Assembly (NCBI RefSeq): GCF_023101145.1
Contig: NZ_CP073714.1
Span: 6,820,001-6,884,000 of the forward strand
Reading direction: 5' to 3'
Length of the DNA stretch: 64,000 bases
Origin: Paenibacillus pabuli
GTDB lineage: Bacteria > Bacillota > Bacilli > Paenibacillales > Paenibacillaceae
Every line of letters starts with the position of its first letter. Positions within the stretch are counted from its first letter, which is position 1. The position numbers were made by a program, and so were the translations under genes. The notes under the pieces were generated by a model. It saw only the letters and a program-made list of their open reading frames with translations, did not search any database and was not told where the DNA came from. Below are positions 32,303 through 41,713 of the stretch, piece by piece.

Positions 32303-35300
32303 TTACAAATATCCCAACTTATCCAAGACACGTTTCAGCATTACCGCTGCTTGTGCACGAGATGCATTCCCCTGAGGTTCAAATGTCTTTGACGTCATTC
32401 CCTGAATAATGCCTTCCTGCACCGCTTTGGCGACAGAATCCTTGGACTGGATCTTTTTGTTATCCTTAAACTTAGCTAATGTTGAAGCAGCTGAAGAATT
32501 CAATGTAGTTGGTTGACCACCATAATTCAAGGCACGAACCATCATGATTGCCATCTGCTCTCGCGTGATTGGACGATCCGGCTTGAAGGTCCCATCGGTA
32601 TTGCCCGTAATGATTCCCGCTTCAGCTGCAGCACCGATATAGGCACTGGTAACACTGCCACTACGTACATCCCGGAAACGACTTGCTGCGTTTTGTTCTC
32701 CCTTCAACCCCAGACCTCTAGCTACCAACTCTGCGAATTCTGCACGTGAAATGTTCTCATTTGGTCGATAGAAGGAACCATTCGATGCACTAATAATCCA
32801 TTTAGCAGAGAGCTCATTAATAACTTCACTAGCCCAGTGTGAATACGTATCCTGATAACTAACGATGTGGTTAACAGGAACTACTGACTGATTGCCATTC
32901 AGCTGTCCTTGGACAACCACACCCCCGGCAGTACTTTTAAAAGAACTTGGTACATTAGATAACATAAAGGTAACCGGATCAATATACGTAAATCCGGATG
33001 TTAATCTAGGTGTATTTGCAGACAATTGCATGGCCAACTGGCTTTTGATATTCTGCTCCACACGTTGATCAGCATTTCCATTACTAGCAAACACATATAC
33101 ATCCGTATAATTGCCAAGCTTCTGCGCCCCTGCACCTGCAATCAAACCTTCGATTGAACCTGATGAAGATACAGGAACCGTCTCTAACTGAACGTACAAG
33201 GATGGAGCTGCAGCTCCTGTCGTTGTACTTGTGTTGATTGGCGCTCCAACATTCTGGCTCATAACTGCTAAATTCAAATTAGACAGTGGTACAGTCCAGA
33301 GCCGATCCCCATATTTTACACCAATTGTACCCGTTCGATGACTTGCCGCAATCTGAATAAGTGCATTCAATGGGAACCCAACATATGCAGAGGATTCGCT
33401 ATCTGGAATCTCAATCACAACAGGCTGACTCAATTTCCCGACGGTTGAAGCATATTCAAAAGTCTGGATCAACTTGGTCGCATCCACATTAAATTGACGA
33501 GTCGAACGATTATTACGTGATACCGCAGATACGGCAGAAGCCGTATTGTTGTTCATCACAAGTAAAGACTGACCGTAACTCGAAGAATCTAATTCCTCCA
33601 ACCAGGCAGGACGTGTCCCCGTTTGACCACCACTACCCGAACTATTGCTCGATTGTTGCAGCGTAAGAGGACCGAATGCCGCTATAGTAACATTCGACGA
33701 ATCCCGTAATGGTACTGCGCCGGGTACATAACTCACCGTTCCCGTCTGAACAGCTGTCGTTGCTCCTGATGAAGTAGAGGTATCCAATTTCAACGTCACC
33801 ACAGATCCAGAAGCTGAAGCCGACAATACAGTTGTGGATGAATTGCCAAGCACCACACTGAACTGACCTACCGTTAATGCCGCCTGAGACTGAATTGCAT
33901 CACGGAAGTTTATCTGAACGGTGTCTCCTTGGAGCGTGGCCGACAGAATTTTACCATTTCCGTAGGTGTACGTTACTGGAGTCAGATTGAGATAGCCCGC
34001 AGGGTTATTATTCAGATCCGTTAATCGCAGGGCTCCAGGTACATACGATAAAGATATATTTTGTGTATCCTTCACGGCTGATGCCAGTGTTAACGTTACC
34101 AGATCATCTTCAATCATGGAATCCGTTACGTAGAGTGGCTTGCCATCCACAAGAACCGAATATTGGCTATTGAGCGGCTTATTCATCGTTTTCAGTGGTT
34201 CATTGTATCGAATCCATAATTTATTCCCACTGACCTCAGCGCTCTTGAACTCAGGCGGTTTGGTATCAATCGTATTTCGGACATAGAAGCCGCTGAATCC
34301 AGCAAGAGCCTGTCCACGAGTATCTTTTACAGGCCATGAACCTGGCGTGTACGCAACACGAACGACTTCACCATCTGTAATAGACCGACTGAGATTCAAT
34401 GTTACAACGGAACTATTATTGACCGATATGCTATTAATGCCTACAGCTGACTGATCAGCAGTTACGCTGAATTGTCTCACTGCATCACTTGAGGTAATGT
34501 ACACCGTCTCAGGGTAATACAACGTAATTGTACTGTAATAAACACTACCTTCTCGCGGCTTGGACATGACGGAGTCCAAACTGTTCTCCACATCCCGTGC
34601 ACCAAAAGCAGCTGCAGCATTCAGAGACTGATCTGTAAGGCGATTACCAGTACCCGGCGCATAAGCAATCCGCACGACCTGTCCTACCGCTACACCGGTA
34701 TCCAATACAACATATACACTATCACCTGAAATATAGGTGGAACTAACGTTCCGATTCTCTCCATTTACGGTGACTGTATAACTGCTAGTGAGTGAATTAG
34801 TGCTGTACAACCATTCATCATACGTCAGACGAATAGTGTTATTGCTGTGCATTTTCACGTTCTTTAGCACAGGTGCTGTTGTATCTTTGCTTAATGTTTT
34901 GAATGCCCATGAAGTAGAACCATTCAAACCCGCGAATGTATTCCCTGCTTTATCACGAAAAGTATTCGCTGGGATATCCACAACATAATTCATATTGCTA
35001 TCCAATGCGCTTACTGGTGTAATAAGCAACTGTCTGTTGTTGGAGCTGTTGATATTCGTCGTTGACTCAACAATCGCCCCATTCGCTTTTTTAAGAACTG
35101 CTTTGCCCGTAAAGTTCAAGTCTAGTTCTTTGTTGAAAGTAACCGTTAGAGTTCCCGTCAATGACACATTGGTGGTACCATTTGTGGGAGAGAGACTGGA
35201 CACCGTGAGGGACGTAGGGTCAGACAGCACATTAAAACCCCAATCCGTACCGCTAATTGCACTTATATCATTCCCGTTCATATCCCGCAAAAATCCTTCA

Positions 35301-36100
35301 GGCATCACGATGTAATATGTACTATTGCTATTGAAGTTTTTCACAGGATCAATCGTGATGATTCTTGATTTCAGTCCTGTAATTCGCGGTGCACCAGACG
35401 TTATAGGGATTTCCTCAAATGGCGTGCCCGAAATGTTCCCTTGAAAAATCTGAAGTTTACCTGCACCCATATCTACCGGCTGATTAAATGTCATTGTCAG
35501 ACTGGATGATGGTGTTACCTGATTAGCTGCGTTTTGAGGAACCTTACTTACAATAGAAGTAGAACCTATACCCGACGTTCTAAAGGTCCACTCTTTGTTT
35601 AATCCAGCAAAAAATACAGCATTGTCGTCTGCATAAACAAATGACTTTGCGTCGATCTGAACGTAATAGGTTCCCCCTGGTAGAGGAGCTTCTGGTTGAA
35701 TCGTTACATATGCACCTGCGATAGGTGTATTTGTGCCGTCTTCCACAGGCGGTATCGCAGGATCTGTAATCGGCCCCGTATTTCCAACAGTTACATTTGG
35801 ACTGGATACAGCTACTGAAGAAACCAATGAATCATCGTTAACACGTTTAATGGATATAACACTCTGGGTGTCTGCTGCCTTTTGAACGGGTTTAGCAAAT
35901 TCAATAACTAGTGGCGCTGATCCATCAATATGCTCCCCCTTCACAGCAGGAATTGTATTTATAATTCCGTTAGCAATCAATTCATTAGCCGCGTAAGCGC
36001 CTTGCTCTACTCCACTCCAACCGGTCAGCCAGCCTTGCGCCGTCAGCATGACAATCAAGAGTCCGAGTATGCCTTTTTTCGCAATTTTCTTCAAATTCAC
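32303..36100 (-). CDS. Large SLH-anchored surface protein with Ig-like/SwmB repeats
   Basis: A 1265-residue exported protein with an N-terminal signal peptide (GILGLLIVMLTAQGWLTG, cleavage near AYAA). The body is a series of bacterial Ig-like modules: Big_5-like ones at about 60-400 (FNQPVDMGAGKLQIFQG, VTFNKELDLNFTGKA) and SwmB-like ones at about 400-850 (IRLTYDEWLYSTNSL, VRIAYAPGTGNRL). Three S-layer homology repeats at about 1080-1260 (YSHWASEVINEL, GNTDGTFKPDRPITREQMA, FEPQGNASRAQAAVML) would bind pyruvylated secondary cell-wall polymer. It starts at GTG 36100 behind AAGGGGGAAG. The csaB, tagA and tagO genes at 50-54 kb are the likely source of its ligand. Function of the Ig body is unknown. 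Confidence 0.92.
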   Translation of the reverse strand: MNLKKIAKKGILGLLIVMLTAQGWLTGWSGVEQGAYAANELIANGIINTIPAVKGEHIDGSAPLVIEFAKPVQKAADTQSVISIKRVNDDSLVSSVAVSSPNVTVGNTGPITDPAIPPVEDGTNTPIAGAYVTIQPEAPLPGGTYYVQIDAKSFVYADDNAVFFAGLNKEWTFRTSGIGSTSIVSKVPQNAANQVTPSSSLTMTFNQPVDMGAGKLQIFQGNISGTPFEEIPITSGAPRITGLKSRIITIDPVKNFNSNSTYYIVMPEGFLRDMNGNDISAISGTDWGFNVLSDPTSLTVSSLSPTNGTTNVSLTGTLTVTFNKELDLNFTGKAVLKKANGAIVESTTNINSSNNRQLLITPVSALDSNMNYVVDIPANTFRDKAGNTFAGLNGSTSWAFKTLSKDTTAPVLKNVKMHSNNTIRLTYDEWLYSTNSLTSSYTVTVNGENRNVSSTYISGDSVYVVLDTGVAVGQVVRIAYAPGTGNRLTDQSLNAAAAFGARDVENSLDSVMSKPREGSVYYSTITLYYPETVYITSSDAVRQFSVTADQSAVGINSISVNNSSVVTLNLSRSITDGEVVRVAYTPGSWPVKDTRGQALAGFSGFYVRNTIDTKPPEFKSAEVSGNKLWIRYNEPLKTMNKPLNSQYSVLVDGKPLYVTDSMIEDDLVTLTLASAVKDTQNISLSYVPGALRLTDLNNNPAGYLNLTPVTYTYGNGKILSATLQGDTVQINFRDAIQSQAALTVGQFSVVLGNSSTTVLSASASGSVVTLKLDTSTSSGATTAVQTGTVSYVPGAVPLRDSSNVTIAAFGPLTLQQSSNSSGSGGQTGTRPAWLEELDSSSYGQSLLVMNNNTASAVSAVSRNNRSTRQFNVDATKLIQTFEYASTVGKLSQPVVIEIPDSESSAYVGFPLNALIQIAASHRTGTIGVKYGDRLWTVPLSNLNLAVMSQNVGAPINTSTTTGAAAPSLYVQLETVPVSSSGSIEGLIAGAGAQKLGNYTDVYVFASNGNADQRVEQNIKSQLAMQLSANTPRLTSGFTYIDPVTFMLSNVPSSFKSTAGGVVVQGQLNGNQSVVPVNHIVSYQDTYSHWASEVINELSAKWIISASNGSFYRPNENISRAEFAELVARGLGLKGEQNAASRFRDVRSGSVTSAYIGAAAEAGIITGNTDGTFKPDRPITREQMAIMMVRALNYGGQPTTLNSSAASTLAKFKDNKKIQSKDSVAKAVQEGIIQGMTSKTFEPQGNASRAQAAVMLKRVLDKLGYL

Positions 36101-36243
36101 TGATCTTCCCCCTTATCTATATTTCTGCTCCTGTCTGATGTACAGACCTCATTATGTATGTCGGCTAACTGACCTCTTTTCTTTAGATAAAAGGAAATAA
36201 AAGGGATTTAAAAATGATTATGTATCGTGCTACATGTATGTAC

Positions 36244-36283
36244 GCAAAAAAGTCCCTGATTCCATATCGGAACCAAGGACTTC
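36244..36283 (-). terminator. Intrinsic terminator of metK
   Basis: AAGTCCTTGGTTCC pairs with GGAATCAGGGACTT with one or two mismatches, followed by TTTT on the minus strand, about 25 bases after the metK stop. Confidence 0.85.
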
Positions 36284-36305
36284 TAATCATGACTCTATCG
36301 TTAAC

Positions 36306-37508
36306 TTACAAACCTGCTTGCTCTTTCAAAACGTCTGCCTTGTCCACTTGTTCCCAAGGAACATCCAGGTCTGTACGACCGAAGTGACCATAAGCAGCCG
36401 TTTGTTTGTAGATTGGGCGACGCAAATCCAGCATACGGATGATACCAGCAGGACGAAGATCGAAGTTGTTACGCACAAGCTCAACCAATTTCTCTTCGCT
36501 GACTTTGCCTGTTCCGTATGTATCTACGTTGATCGATACCGGGTTGGCTACACCAATCGCATAAGCGAGCTGTATTTCCACTTTGTCGGCAAGACCTGCA
36601 GCAATAAGGTTTTTCGCTACATAACGAGCTGCATAAGCTGCGGAACGGTCTACTTTTGTTGGATCTTTGCCGGAGAATGCGCCACCGCCGTGACGTGCAT
36701 AACCGCCATAGGTATCTACGATGATTTTACGTCCAGTCAGGCCTGCATCTCCTTGAGGTCCGCCAATAACGAAACGTCCCGTTGGGTTGATGAAATATTT
36801 AGTCTGCTCATCCAGCAATTCAGCTGGAACGACAGGCAAAATTACATGTTCTTTGATGTCTTTTTGGATCTGCTCCAGCGTGGTCTCTTCAGCATGCTGA
36901 GTAGACACGACGATGGTATCGACACGTACCGGTTTGTCACCGTCATATTCAATCGTTACTTGAGTTTTACCATCTGGACGAAGATATTCCAATGTACCGT
37001 CTTTACGCACTTCAGCCAAACGGCGAGCGATACGGTGGGATAATGCGATTGGCAAAGGCATGAGTTCAGGTGTTTCATTGGTAGCAAAACCAAACATAAG
37101 ACCTTGGTCACCAGCACCAATGTTCTCTGTCTCGCGAGCCATTTGTTCTGGATCACGATGCTCCAGAGCTGCGTTAACACCTTGCGCGATGTCAGCAGAC
37201 TGCTCGTTCAGAGAAGTCAGGACTGCACAAGTATTATAGTCGAAACCGTATTTGGCACGAGTGTACCCGATTTCCTTAACCGTATTACGAACGATGGACG
37301 GAATGTCAACATATTCAGACGCTGAGCTGATCTCACCGATGACAAGTACAAGTCCTGTAGCTACGGAAACTTCGCACGCTACACGAGCGTTTGGATCATT
37401 CGCCAGGAACGCGTCCAAAACGGCGTCCGAGATCTGGTCGCAAATTTTATCCGGATGTCCTTCAGTTACAGACTCCGATGTGAATAGATGTCGGCCTTTA
37501 ATAGACAT
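36306..37508 (-). CDS. metK: S-adenosylmethionine synthetase
   Basis: MetK makes S-adenosylmethionine from methionine and ATP in the cytosol. The 400-residue protein has the expected motifs: [15 protein letters not shown] near the start (ATP and methionine site), [12 protein letters not shown] near residue 120 and the [16 protein letters not shown] loop near 265. Length is ordinary. The frame extends 16 codons upstream, but ATG 37508 with GGGAGG is the family start. It interrupts the surface-protein cluster. I found no S-box (SAM-I) riboswitch motifs in the 250-base leader, which differs from Bacillus subtilis metK. Confidence 0.97.
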   Translation of the reverse strand: MSIKGRHLFTSESVTEGHPDKICDQISDAVLDAFLANDPNARVACEVSVATGLVLVIGEISSASEYVDIPSIVRNTVKEIGYTRAKYGFDYNTCAVLTSLNEQSADIAQGVNAALEHRDPEQMARETENIGAGDQGLMFGFATNETPELMPLPIALSHRIARRLAEVRKDGTLEYLRPDGKTQVTIEYDGDKPVRVDTIVVSTQHAEETTLEQIQKDIKEHVILPVVPAELLDEQTKYFINPTGRFVIGGPQGDAGLTGRKIIVDTYGGYARHGGGAFSGKDPTKVDRSAAYAARYVAKNLIAAGLADKVEIQLAYAIGVANPVSINVDTYGTGKVSEEKLVELVRNNFDLRPAGIIRMLDLRRPIYKQTAAYGHFGRTDLDVPWEQVDKADVLKEQAGL

Positions 37509-37670
37509 TGAAGTTTCAACCTCCCATAACGAGTAGTATGGCGATTGCCCGAACAAAACATTTACGTTGATTCGTTCACTGTACCCTCGAAAGCTTTCCG
37601 GGCGGAATAAGGACGCAGGGTCCGCAGTTACGAAGATAAGGATTTTTCAGGTAATGGCCTCAACAAAAAA

Positions 37671-37741
37671 TCAACCTTTCCCTAGCGGAAAAGGCTGTGT
37701 ACCTCAACTGCCATCTTAACGTATTTGTCAAGAGGTGTCAA
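37671..37741 (-). promoter_or_regulatory. Promoter-like pair followed by an intrinsic terminator upstream of metK
   Basis: TTGACA (37741-37736), 17-bp spacer and TAAGAT (37718-37713) form a good sigma-A promoter on the minus strand. About 20 bases past the -10 lies a 10-bp hairpin (AGCCTTTTCC / GGGAAAGGTT, 37694-37671) followed by GATTTTTT. The hairpin may only end the upstream spore-protein transcript. If the promoter is real it would also stop metK transcripts early, as an attenuator does. Confidence 0.55.
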
Positions 37742-37765
37742 ACAAACGGGGATAAGGAAAACATC

Positions 37766-38038
37766 CTATAAGTGCTGCTCTGCCTGGCGAATCAGCCTTT
37801 TGGTAATCTCTCCACCAACCGATCCATTCTCACGGGAAGTCAGATGGCCCCAACCTTTGTACTGGCCATAAGAGTGATCACTTACCTCGCCAAGTTCAGA
37901 ACCAAATTCGGTATCTGCACCAGCAAGACCTCGACCGCCATACCCCACATTCAGACCAAACTCGGCGGCAATTTCATATTTCATCTGATCCAGCATCTGA
38001 CGACTTTCGGGTACCACTTTGCGGTTGTTTCTAGCCAT
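37766..38038 (-). CDS. Alpha/beta-type small acid-soluble spore protein
   Basis: A 90-residue alpha/beta SASP, which coats and protects forespore DNA against UV and heat. The family core is present: [16 protein letters not shown], the GPR-protease cleavage site TEFGSELG (about residues 43-50) and the C-terminal DNA-binding stretch [13 protein letters not shown]. The insert between them ([14 protein letters not shown]) is longer than in SspA/B. ATG 38038 follows CCGGAGGTG. A sigma-G-like -10 (CATTCTA) lies about 35 bases upstream with only a weak -35 (GGCTA). Expression in the forespore is expected from the family. Confidence 0.93.
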   Translation of the reverse strand: MARNNRKVVPESRQMLDQMKYEIAAEFGLNVGYGGRGLAGADTEFGSELGEVSDHSYGQYKGWGHLTSRENGSVGGEITKRLIRQAEQHL

Positions 38039-38185
38039 GATTCCTGCACCTCCGGTTATTGGTTGTGTACAGTTATAGAATGAGCAGGAACAAGGCTGGC
38101 TAGCCGTATTAATGTTTGTTAGAACTGGTTAATCTCAGCAATCTTATTACGTAATATTGAATAATTTCATCTTATAATGCTCAAA

Positions 38186-38779
38186 CTACTTCAAAGAATA
38201 TCCACCGCGGACCATAACAGTCAGACTGTATTTGTTGCCATCGAGAACTGTAATCCCCCGTCCATCCCTTGGAAAAGAGAGCAAGTGATTAGTCGGCGCC
38301 GCCTGTCCATTCGTCAAATCAACCCCGTCCGTCAGATCAGCTACACCATTCGTACCTTCACTGACGATCACAGCTTTACCGCTACGCACGATGAACTCCG
38401 CGCCAGATGCACCGATCAGCTGTTGACCCGGCTTTACGGTTACAATCTCAACCGCATCTGTCGCACCGGATACCAATGGTGGAAGTGTTGTGTCTCCACC
38501 TGTGGTACCTGTTCCTGTAGAGCCGTTGTTCGCACCCGATGTATTGCTAGTTCCTGCATTGTTGCCTCCACTATTCGTGTTACCACTGCCCGTAGAAATT
38601 TTGCCCCCCAGCGCCTGCTGGATTTGTTGATCTACATAACTTTTGGTGACTACAGGATCATCTGCTGTTCCTGGTTGACTTGTGCCTGCACCTATTGCCG
38701 TATTGCTGTATACAGACCCAACCCACACGCCAACACCAATCGCCAGCGCAGCCAGGGATACTTTCATATAAGGTTTCAT
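38186..38779 (-). CDS. Exported Ser/Thr/Gly-rich protein of unknown function
   Basis: A 197-residue protein I cannot assign to a named family. An N-terminal hydrophobic segment (VSLAALAIGVGVWVGSVY) acts as signal peptide or anchor. The motif DDPVVTKSYVDQQIQQAL (about residues 41-58) follows, then a low-complexity linker of Gly, Asn, Ser and Thr (about 60-95) and a compact C-terminal domain (VEIVTVKPGQQLIGASGAEF to MVRGGYSLK) with a beta-rich look. ATG 38779 follows GAGGAGG. It lies between the SASP gene and the next secreted protein, which has a terminator between them. An envelope function is likely given the neighbours. Confidence 0.8.
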   Translation of the reverse strand: MKPYMKVSLAALAIGVGVWVGSVYSNTAIGAGTSQPGTADDPVVTKSYVDQQIQQALGGKISTGSGNTNSGGNNAGTSNTSGANNGSTGTGTTGGDTTLPPLVSGATDAVEIVTVKPGQQLIGASGAEFIVRSGKAVIVSEGTNGVADLTDGVDLTNGQAAPTNHLLSFPRDGRGITVLDGNKYSLTVMVRGGYSLK

Positions 38780-38848
38780 GTGATTTATTTTCCTCCTCTG
38801 GAAATCTATTAACTTTAACTATAGAGAAAAAATGCTGTGGGGACAAGC

Positions 38849-38882
38849 AAAACCTCGCTCCCGATTTCTCGGAAACGAGGTT
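38849..38882 (-). terminator. Intrinsic terminator after the 882-residue secreted protein gene
   Basis: AACCTCG pairs with CGAGGTT with an inner CCG/CGG helix, followed by TTG on the minus strand. The T-run is short, so strength is uncertain. Confidence 0.65.
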
Positions 38883-38927
38883 AAGTCTGCATTCTGAGTA
38901 TAGTAGTATAGATAATCTATCTACTTA

Positions 38928-41576
38928 TTATTTTGTATTGTTGTTGTTCCCGGAACCCTCTTCCGGAAACTCTGGTTCTTCTTTTGGCAGTTTGGACACG
39001 TCGTAACTGTACCCTTGTTCTGCAAGACGAATCCGCTGGCCTTCAAACACATCATACAAAGCTACACGATATGAACCTCCGCGTATTTTATCAAAGACCG
39101 TGTCATCGATGCTCCAGTTCAGTGTCTGATTGATACCCGTTTTCAGATCAGTTCCCGGCGTGAGTTCTTTATCAAACACTTTGCCTGATCCGTCTGTAAG
39201 CGAAAGAATCAATTTATGTCCGTATTCGCCGCTATCTACTGCTTCTTCCTGGGTTAGCGAGTAGATCATCTCAATTTGTACCGCTGTACCACCTGTGAGA
39301 TACGCTCTAATGTTGCTGCCAGAGAATTTGAACGGATATAAGTCGATATCGTTCAGAGATGACAGGACAGGTAAGGATTTCGGCTGCACCTCAAAGGACA
39401 TTGCATTAACATATGCCGTAGCCTCTCCTTCACCGGATACAAATTTGTTGTCAGCCACACCTTCACCCACGATCAGTCGCATATCGGATGTCGACGTTAC
39501 ACTCTTCGGTACTTTGGCCCAGAACGTAACGACACTCTTCTGACCTGGCCCTGGTACACGATCAGCCTGTTTAGCCGTTGCCTTGTAATACTGTCCATCG
39601 GCTGTTTTATAATATCCTACGAGTTTTCCGAGACCATTCTGTCTGAGGGACTTATTCGTCATTTCAAACTCGGTATATACGATATCTGAAGAAGATCCAG
39701 GATACACATAGGTTCTGCGTACACCAAGCTCTGTTTCCTTCTCTGAAGTACCTTGAGTAAAGGTCTTCCCTGCTCCTACATACGAAAGTGGCTGGATTAT
39801 ACCGGATGTACTAAGAGTAATCCAATCATTCGTTTCTTCTTCGCCTACCTTCTCCAGCAAAGTTACTTCCAGACGACTCATATTCAACTCTGAAGGAATT
39901 TTGGTCAAAAGATAAGCCTCTGTTGTCATACCTGGGCCGAGCAGCTTGCCCCCTTGCGCACGAATTAGCTTCGTATCCCCGTCGATCTTTGCGGAATCGA
40001 TAGTAAACATCGCTTCCAGTTCAGGCAATTGAACCGTTTTGGTCGATGCATTACGGATCGTCACTTTGGCAGCAATAATATCACTGTCTGTCCATGGCAG
40101 GCGTTGGAGAGAGCCGACAGACACTCCGAATGTGCCTTTGCTGTTCTTGATCACCGTTTCAGTAGTAAGCCCATCTCCACTTGTGACGGACTCAGGAATA
40201 GCGTAGATGCCTACCGGATAAGAAAACTGGAAACCGTTAGTACTTGCACCTGCGCCTGTTTCGCCTTCTTTGCTCTCATCCTTGGTTGTTGGTGTCATCA
40301 CATACAGTTTAATTTTGCTGGTATCCCCATCACCTTGAATGGTAGTAATCAGCTTAATCGTCTTGGTTGCACCTGGCTTTAACTTCAAATCATCCAATGC
40401 CTTCGTCTCAATCGGGTATGCTGTACCATCTGCTGTTCGAATCTCTAATGCATATTTAGGAACTTTAACTTCTTTCTTACCTTGGTTTTTAATGACCATT
40501 TGCATCGTCAGATCGTACTCTTCATCCTCTGTACGAACTCGCGCGGATTCCAAAAGGGTGGATACAGGTTGTCCATCAATCGAAATGATATTCGGTTGAT
40601 TCGCTGCTGTATCTACATTAGATTGACTAGCTTCTGGCAGTTGTAAAGCAGCCACAGGCAGGGCTGTCTTCTCTTCACCTTGTTCTTCCACAAGCAGCAA
40701 TTCGGACTTTTCGAGTTTCAACGCTGTCGGTAAAGAGGCCATTAAACTCAAGGTTTTGTTGGCCTGTGCCTGAATGCTGATGCCTGTACTGTCTTTGTCC
40801 GGCGTTAACGGATAATTCGTACCATTCGGTGTACGCAAAATCCATTTGATATTCGGATTATCCAGCAGTTTATAGCTAATGTTATTGAGGTTCACACCAA
40901 CTTTGACATATTGCTTCTTATCTTCACCCGGATATACTTTGATTCCGGACACCTTAACCTTAACCGCTGAATCACTCAAACGAACCGTTTTTGTCTTGCC
41001 TACGGGTGTAGTAATGCTGTAGGAAGCAGGAACGTTGAATTTCCCCAATGTGCTTTCATAGTTAGGTTTACTAAAATCCCATTTTACGATGAGGAAGTTC
41101 AGGTCGCTCAGCTTCACTTCACGCCCAACCTTCATGACATAAGTAAGATCAACCGTAGAACCAGGTGATACCGTCTTTTTTTCCTGGTCCTTGGCGATCA
41201 ATTTAGGTGAGAAGCTTGTCCCACCCTTGGTCTTCACTTTGCTCCAATAATCGAGCATCATCATTGGTGTGCTGTCATTGTTTTTATATGTCAGTGTATA
41301 TGTTACCGTGTTCCCATCATCTTGAGACAAGAGATTTACATCCGTTAATTTCACGGTACTCCGCGCAGTGACTTTCACTGCTGGAACGTTGGCCAATGTA
41401 TGTACTACTTTTGTAACTGTGGATGTTTGTTCTTTCTTCGTTGTATTGTTCGTTTCACTGTTCTTCGATGTTTTATTTGAACTCGTCGACGTATTCGCAG
41501 CTGCTGCGATACCTCCACTTGAACTGATCAACAACATGCTTGCCATTAAAGTCATCATGACCTTTTTATGATCCAC
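38928..41576 (-). CDS. Large secreted protein of unknown function
   Basis: An exported protein of about 882 residues, beta-rich, that I do not recognise. A signal peptide (VMMTLMASMLLISSSGGIAAAA) is followed by a Ser/Thr/Asn-rich linker and several repeated modules in which an acidic or charged strand pattern recurs (KVTARSTVKLTDVNLLSQDD, AKVTIRNASTKTVQLPELEAM, YTEFEMTNKSLRQNGL). They resemble DUF-type beta sandwiches that deal with force or carbohydrate contact, but no SLH or LPXTG anchor is present. The tail is Glu/Pro/Asn-rich (EEPEFPEEGSGNNNN). GTG 41576, seven bases after GGGAGG, is a better start than the in-frame ATG five codons upstream that overlaps that site. It lies directly downstream of the S-layer gene. 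Confidence 0.82.
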   Translation of the reverse strand: MDHKKVMMTLMASMLLISSSGGIAAAANTSTSSNKTSKNSETNNTTKKEQTSTVTKVVHTLANVPAVKVTARSTVKLTDVNLLSQDDGNTVTYTLTYKNNDSTPMMMLDYWSKVKTKGGTSFSPKLIAKDQEKKTVSPGSTVDLTYVMKVGREVKLSDLNFLIVKWDFSKPNYESTLGKFNVPASYSITTPVGKTKTVRLSDSAVKVKVSGIKVYPGEDKKQYVKVGVNLNNISYKLLDNPNIKWILRTPNGTNYPLTPDKDSTGISIQAQANKTLSLMASLPTALKLEKSELLLVEEQGEEKTALPVAALQLPEASQSNVDTAANQPNIISIDGQPVSTLLESARVRTEDEEYDLTMQMVIKNQGKKEVKVPKYALEIRTADGTAYPIETKALDDLKLKPGATKTIKLITTIQGDGDTSKIKLYVMTPTTKDESKEGETGAGASTNGFQFSYPVGIYAIPESVTSGDGLTTETVIKNSKGTFGVSVGSLQRLPWTDSDIIAAKVTIRNASTKTVQLPELEAMFTIDSAKIDGDTKLIRAQGGKLLGPGMTTEAYLLTKIPSELNMSRLEVTLLEKVGEEETNDWITLSTSGIIQPLSYVGAGKTFTQGTSEKETELGVRRTYVYPGSSSDIVYTEFEMTNKSLRQNGLGKLVGYYKTADGQYYKATAKQADRVPGPGQKSVVTFWAKVPKSVTSTSDMRLIVGEGVADNKFVSGEGEATAYVNAMSFEVQPKSLPVLSSLNDIDLYPFKFSGSNIRAYLTGGTAVQIEMIYSLTQEEAVDSGEYGHKLILSLTDGSGKVFDKELTPGTDLKTGINQTLNWSIDDTVFDKIRGGSYRVALYDVFEGQRIRLAEQGYSYDVSKLPKEEPEFPEEGSGNNNNTK

Positions 41577-41664
41577 TTCCAAACCTCCCATAAGTTGCTT
41601 GTTGCTTTATAGTATAAACGTTTGAGAGGAAAAGAAAGTTACGACAATGTAAATAGAATTTTAC

Positions 41665-41695
41665 ATAAAAAAAGACCCAGCCTATTAGCTGGGTC
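41665..41695 (-). terminator. Strong terminator of the S-layer gene
   Basis: GACCCAGC (41695-41688) pairs perfectly with GCTGGGTC (41681-41674) around a six-base loop, followed by seven T on the minus strand. Confidence 0.92.
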
Positions 41696-41713
41696 CTGTC
41701 TTTTATGAAACTA

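Noticed and set aside
37509-37670. SAM-I (S-box) riboswitch before metK
   Set aside because: The conserved S-box core motifs are not visible; only simple hairpins were found.
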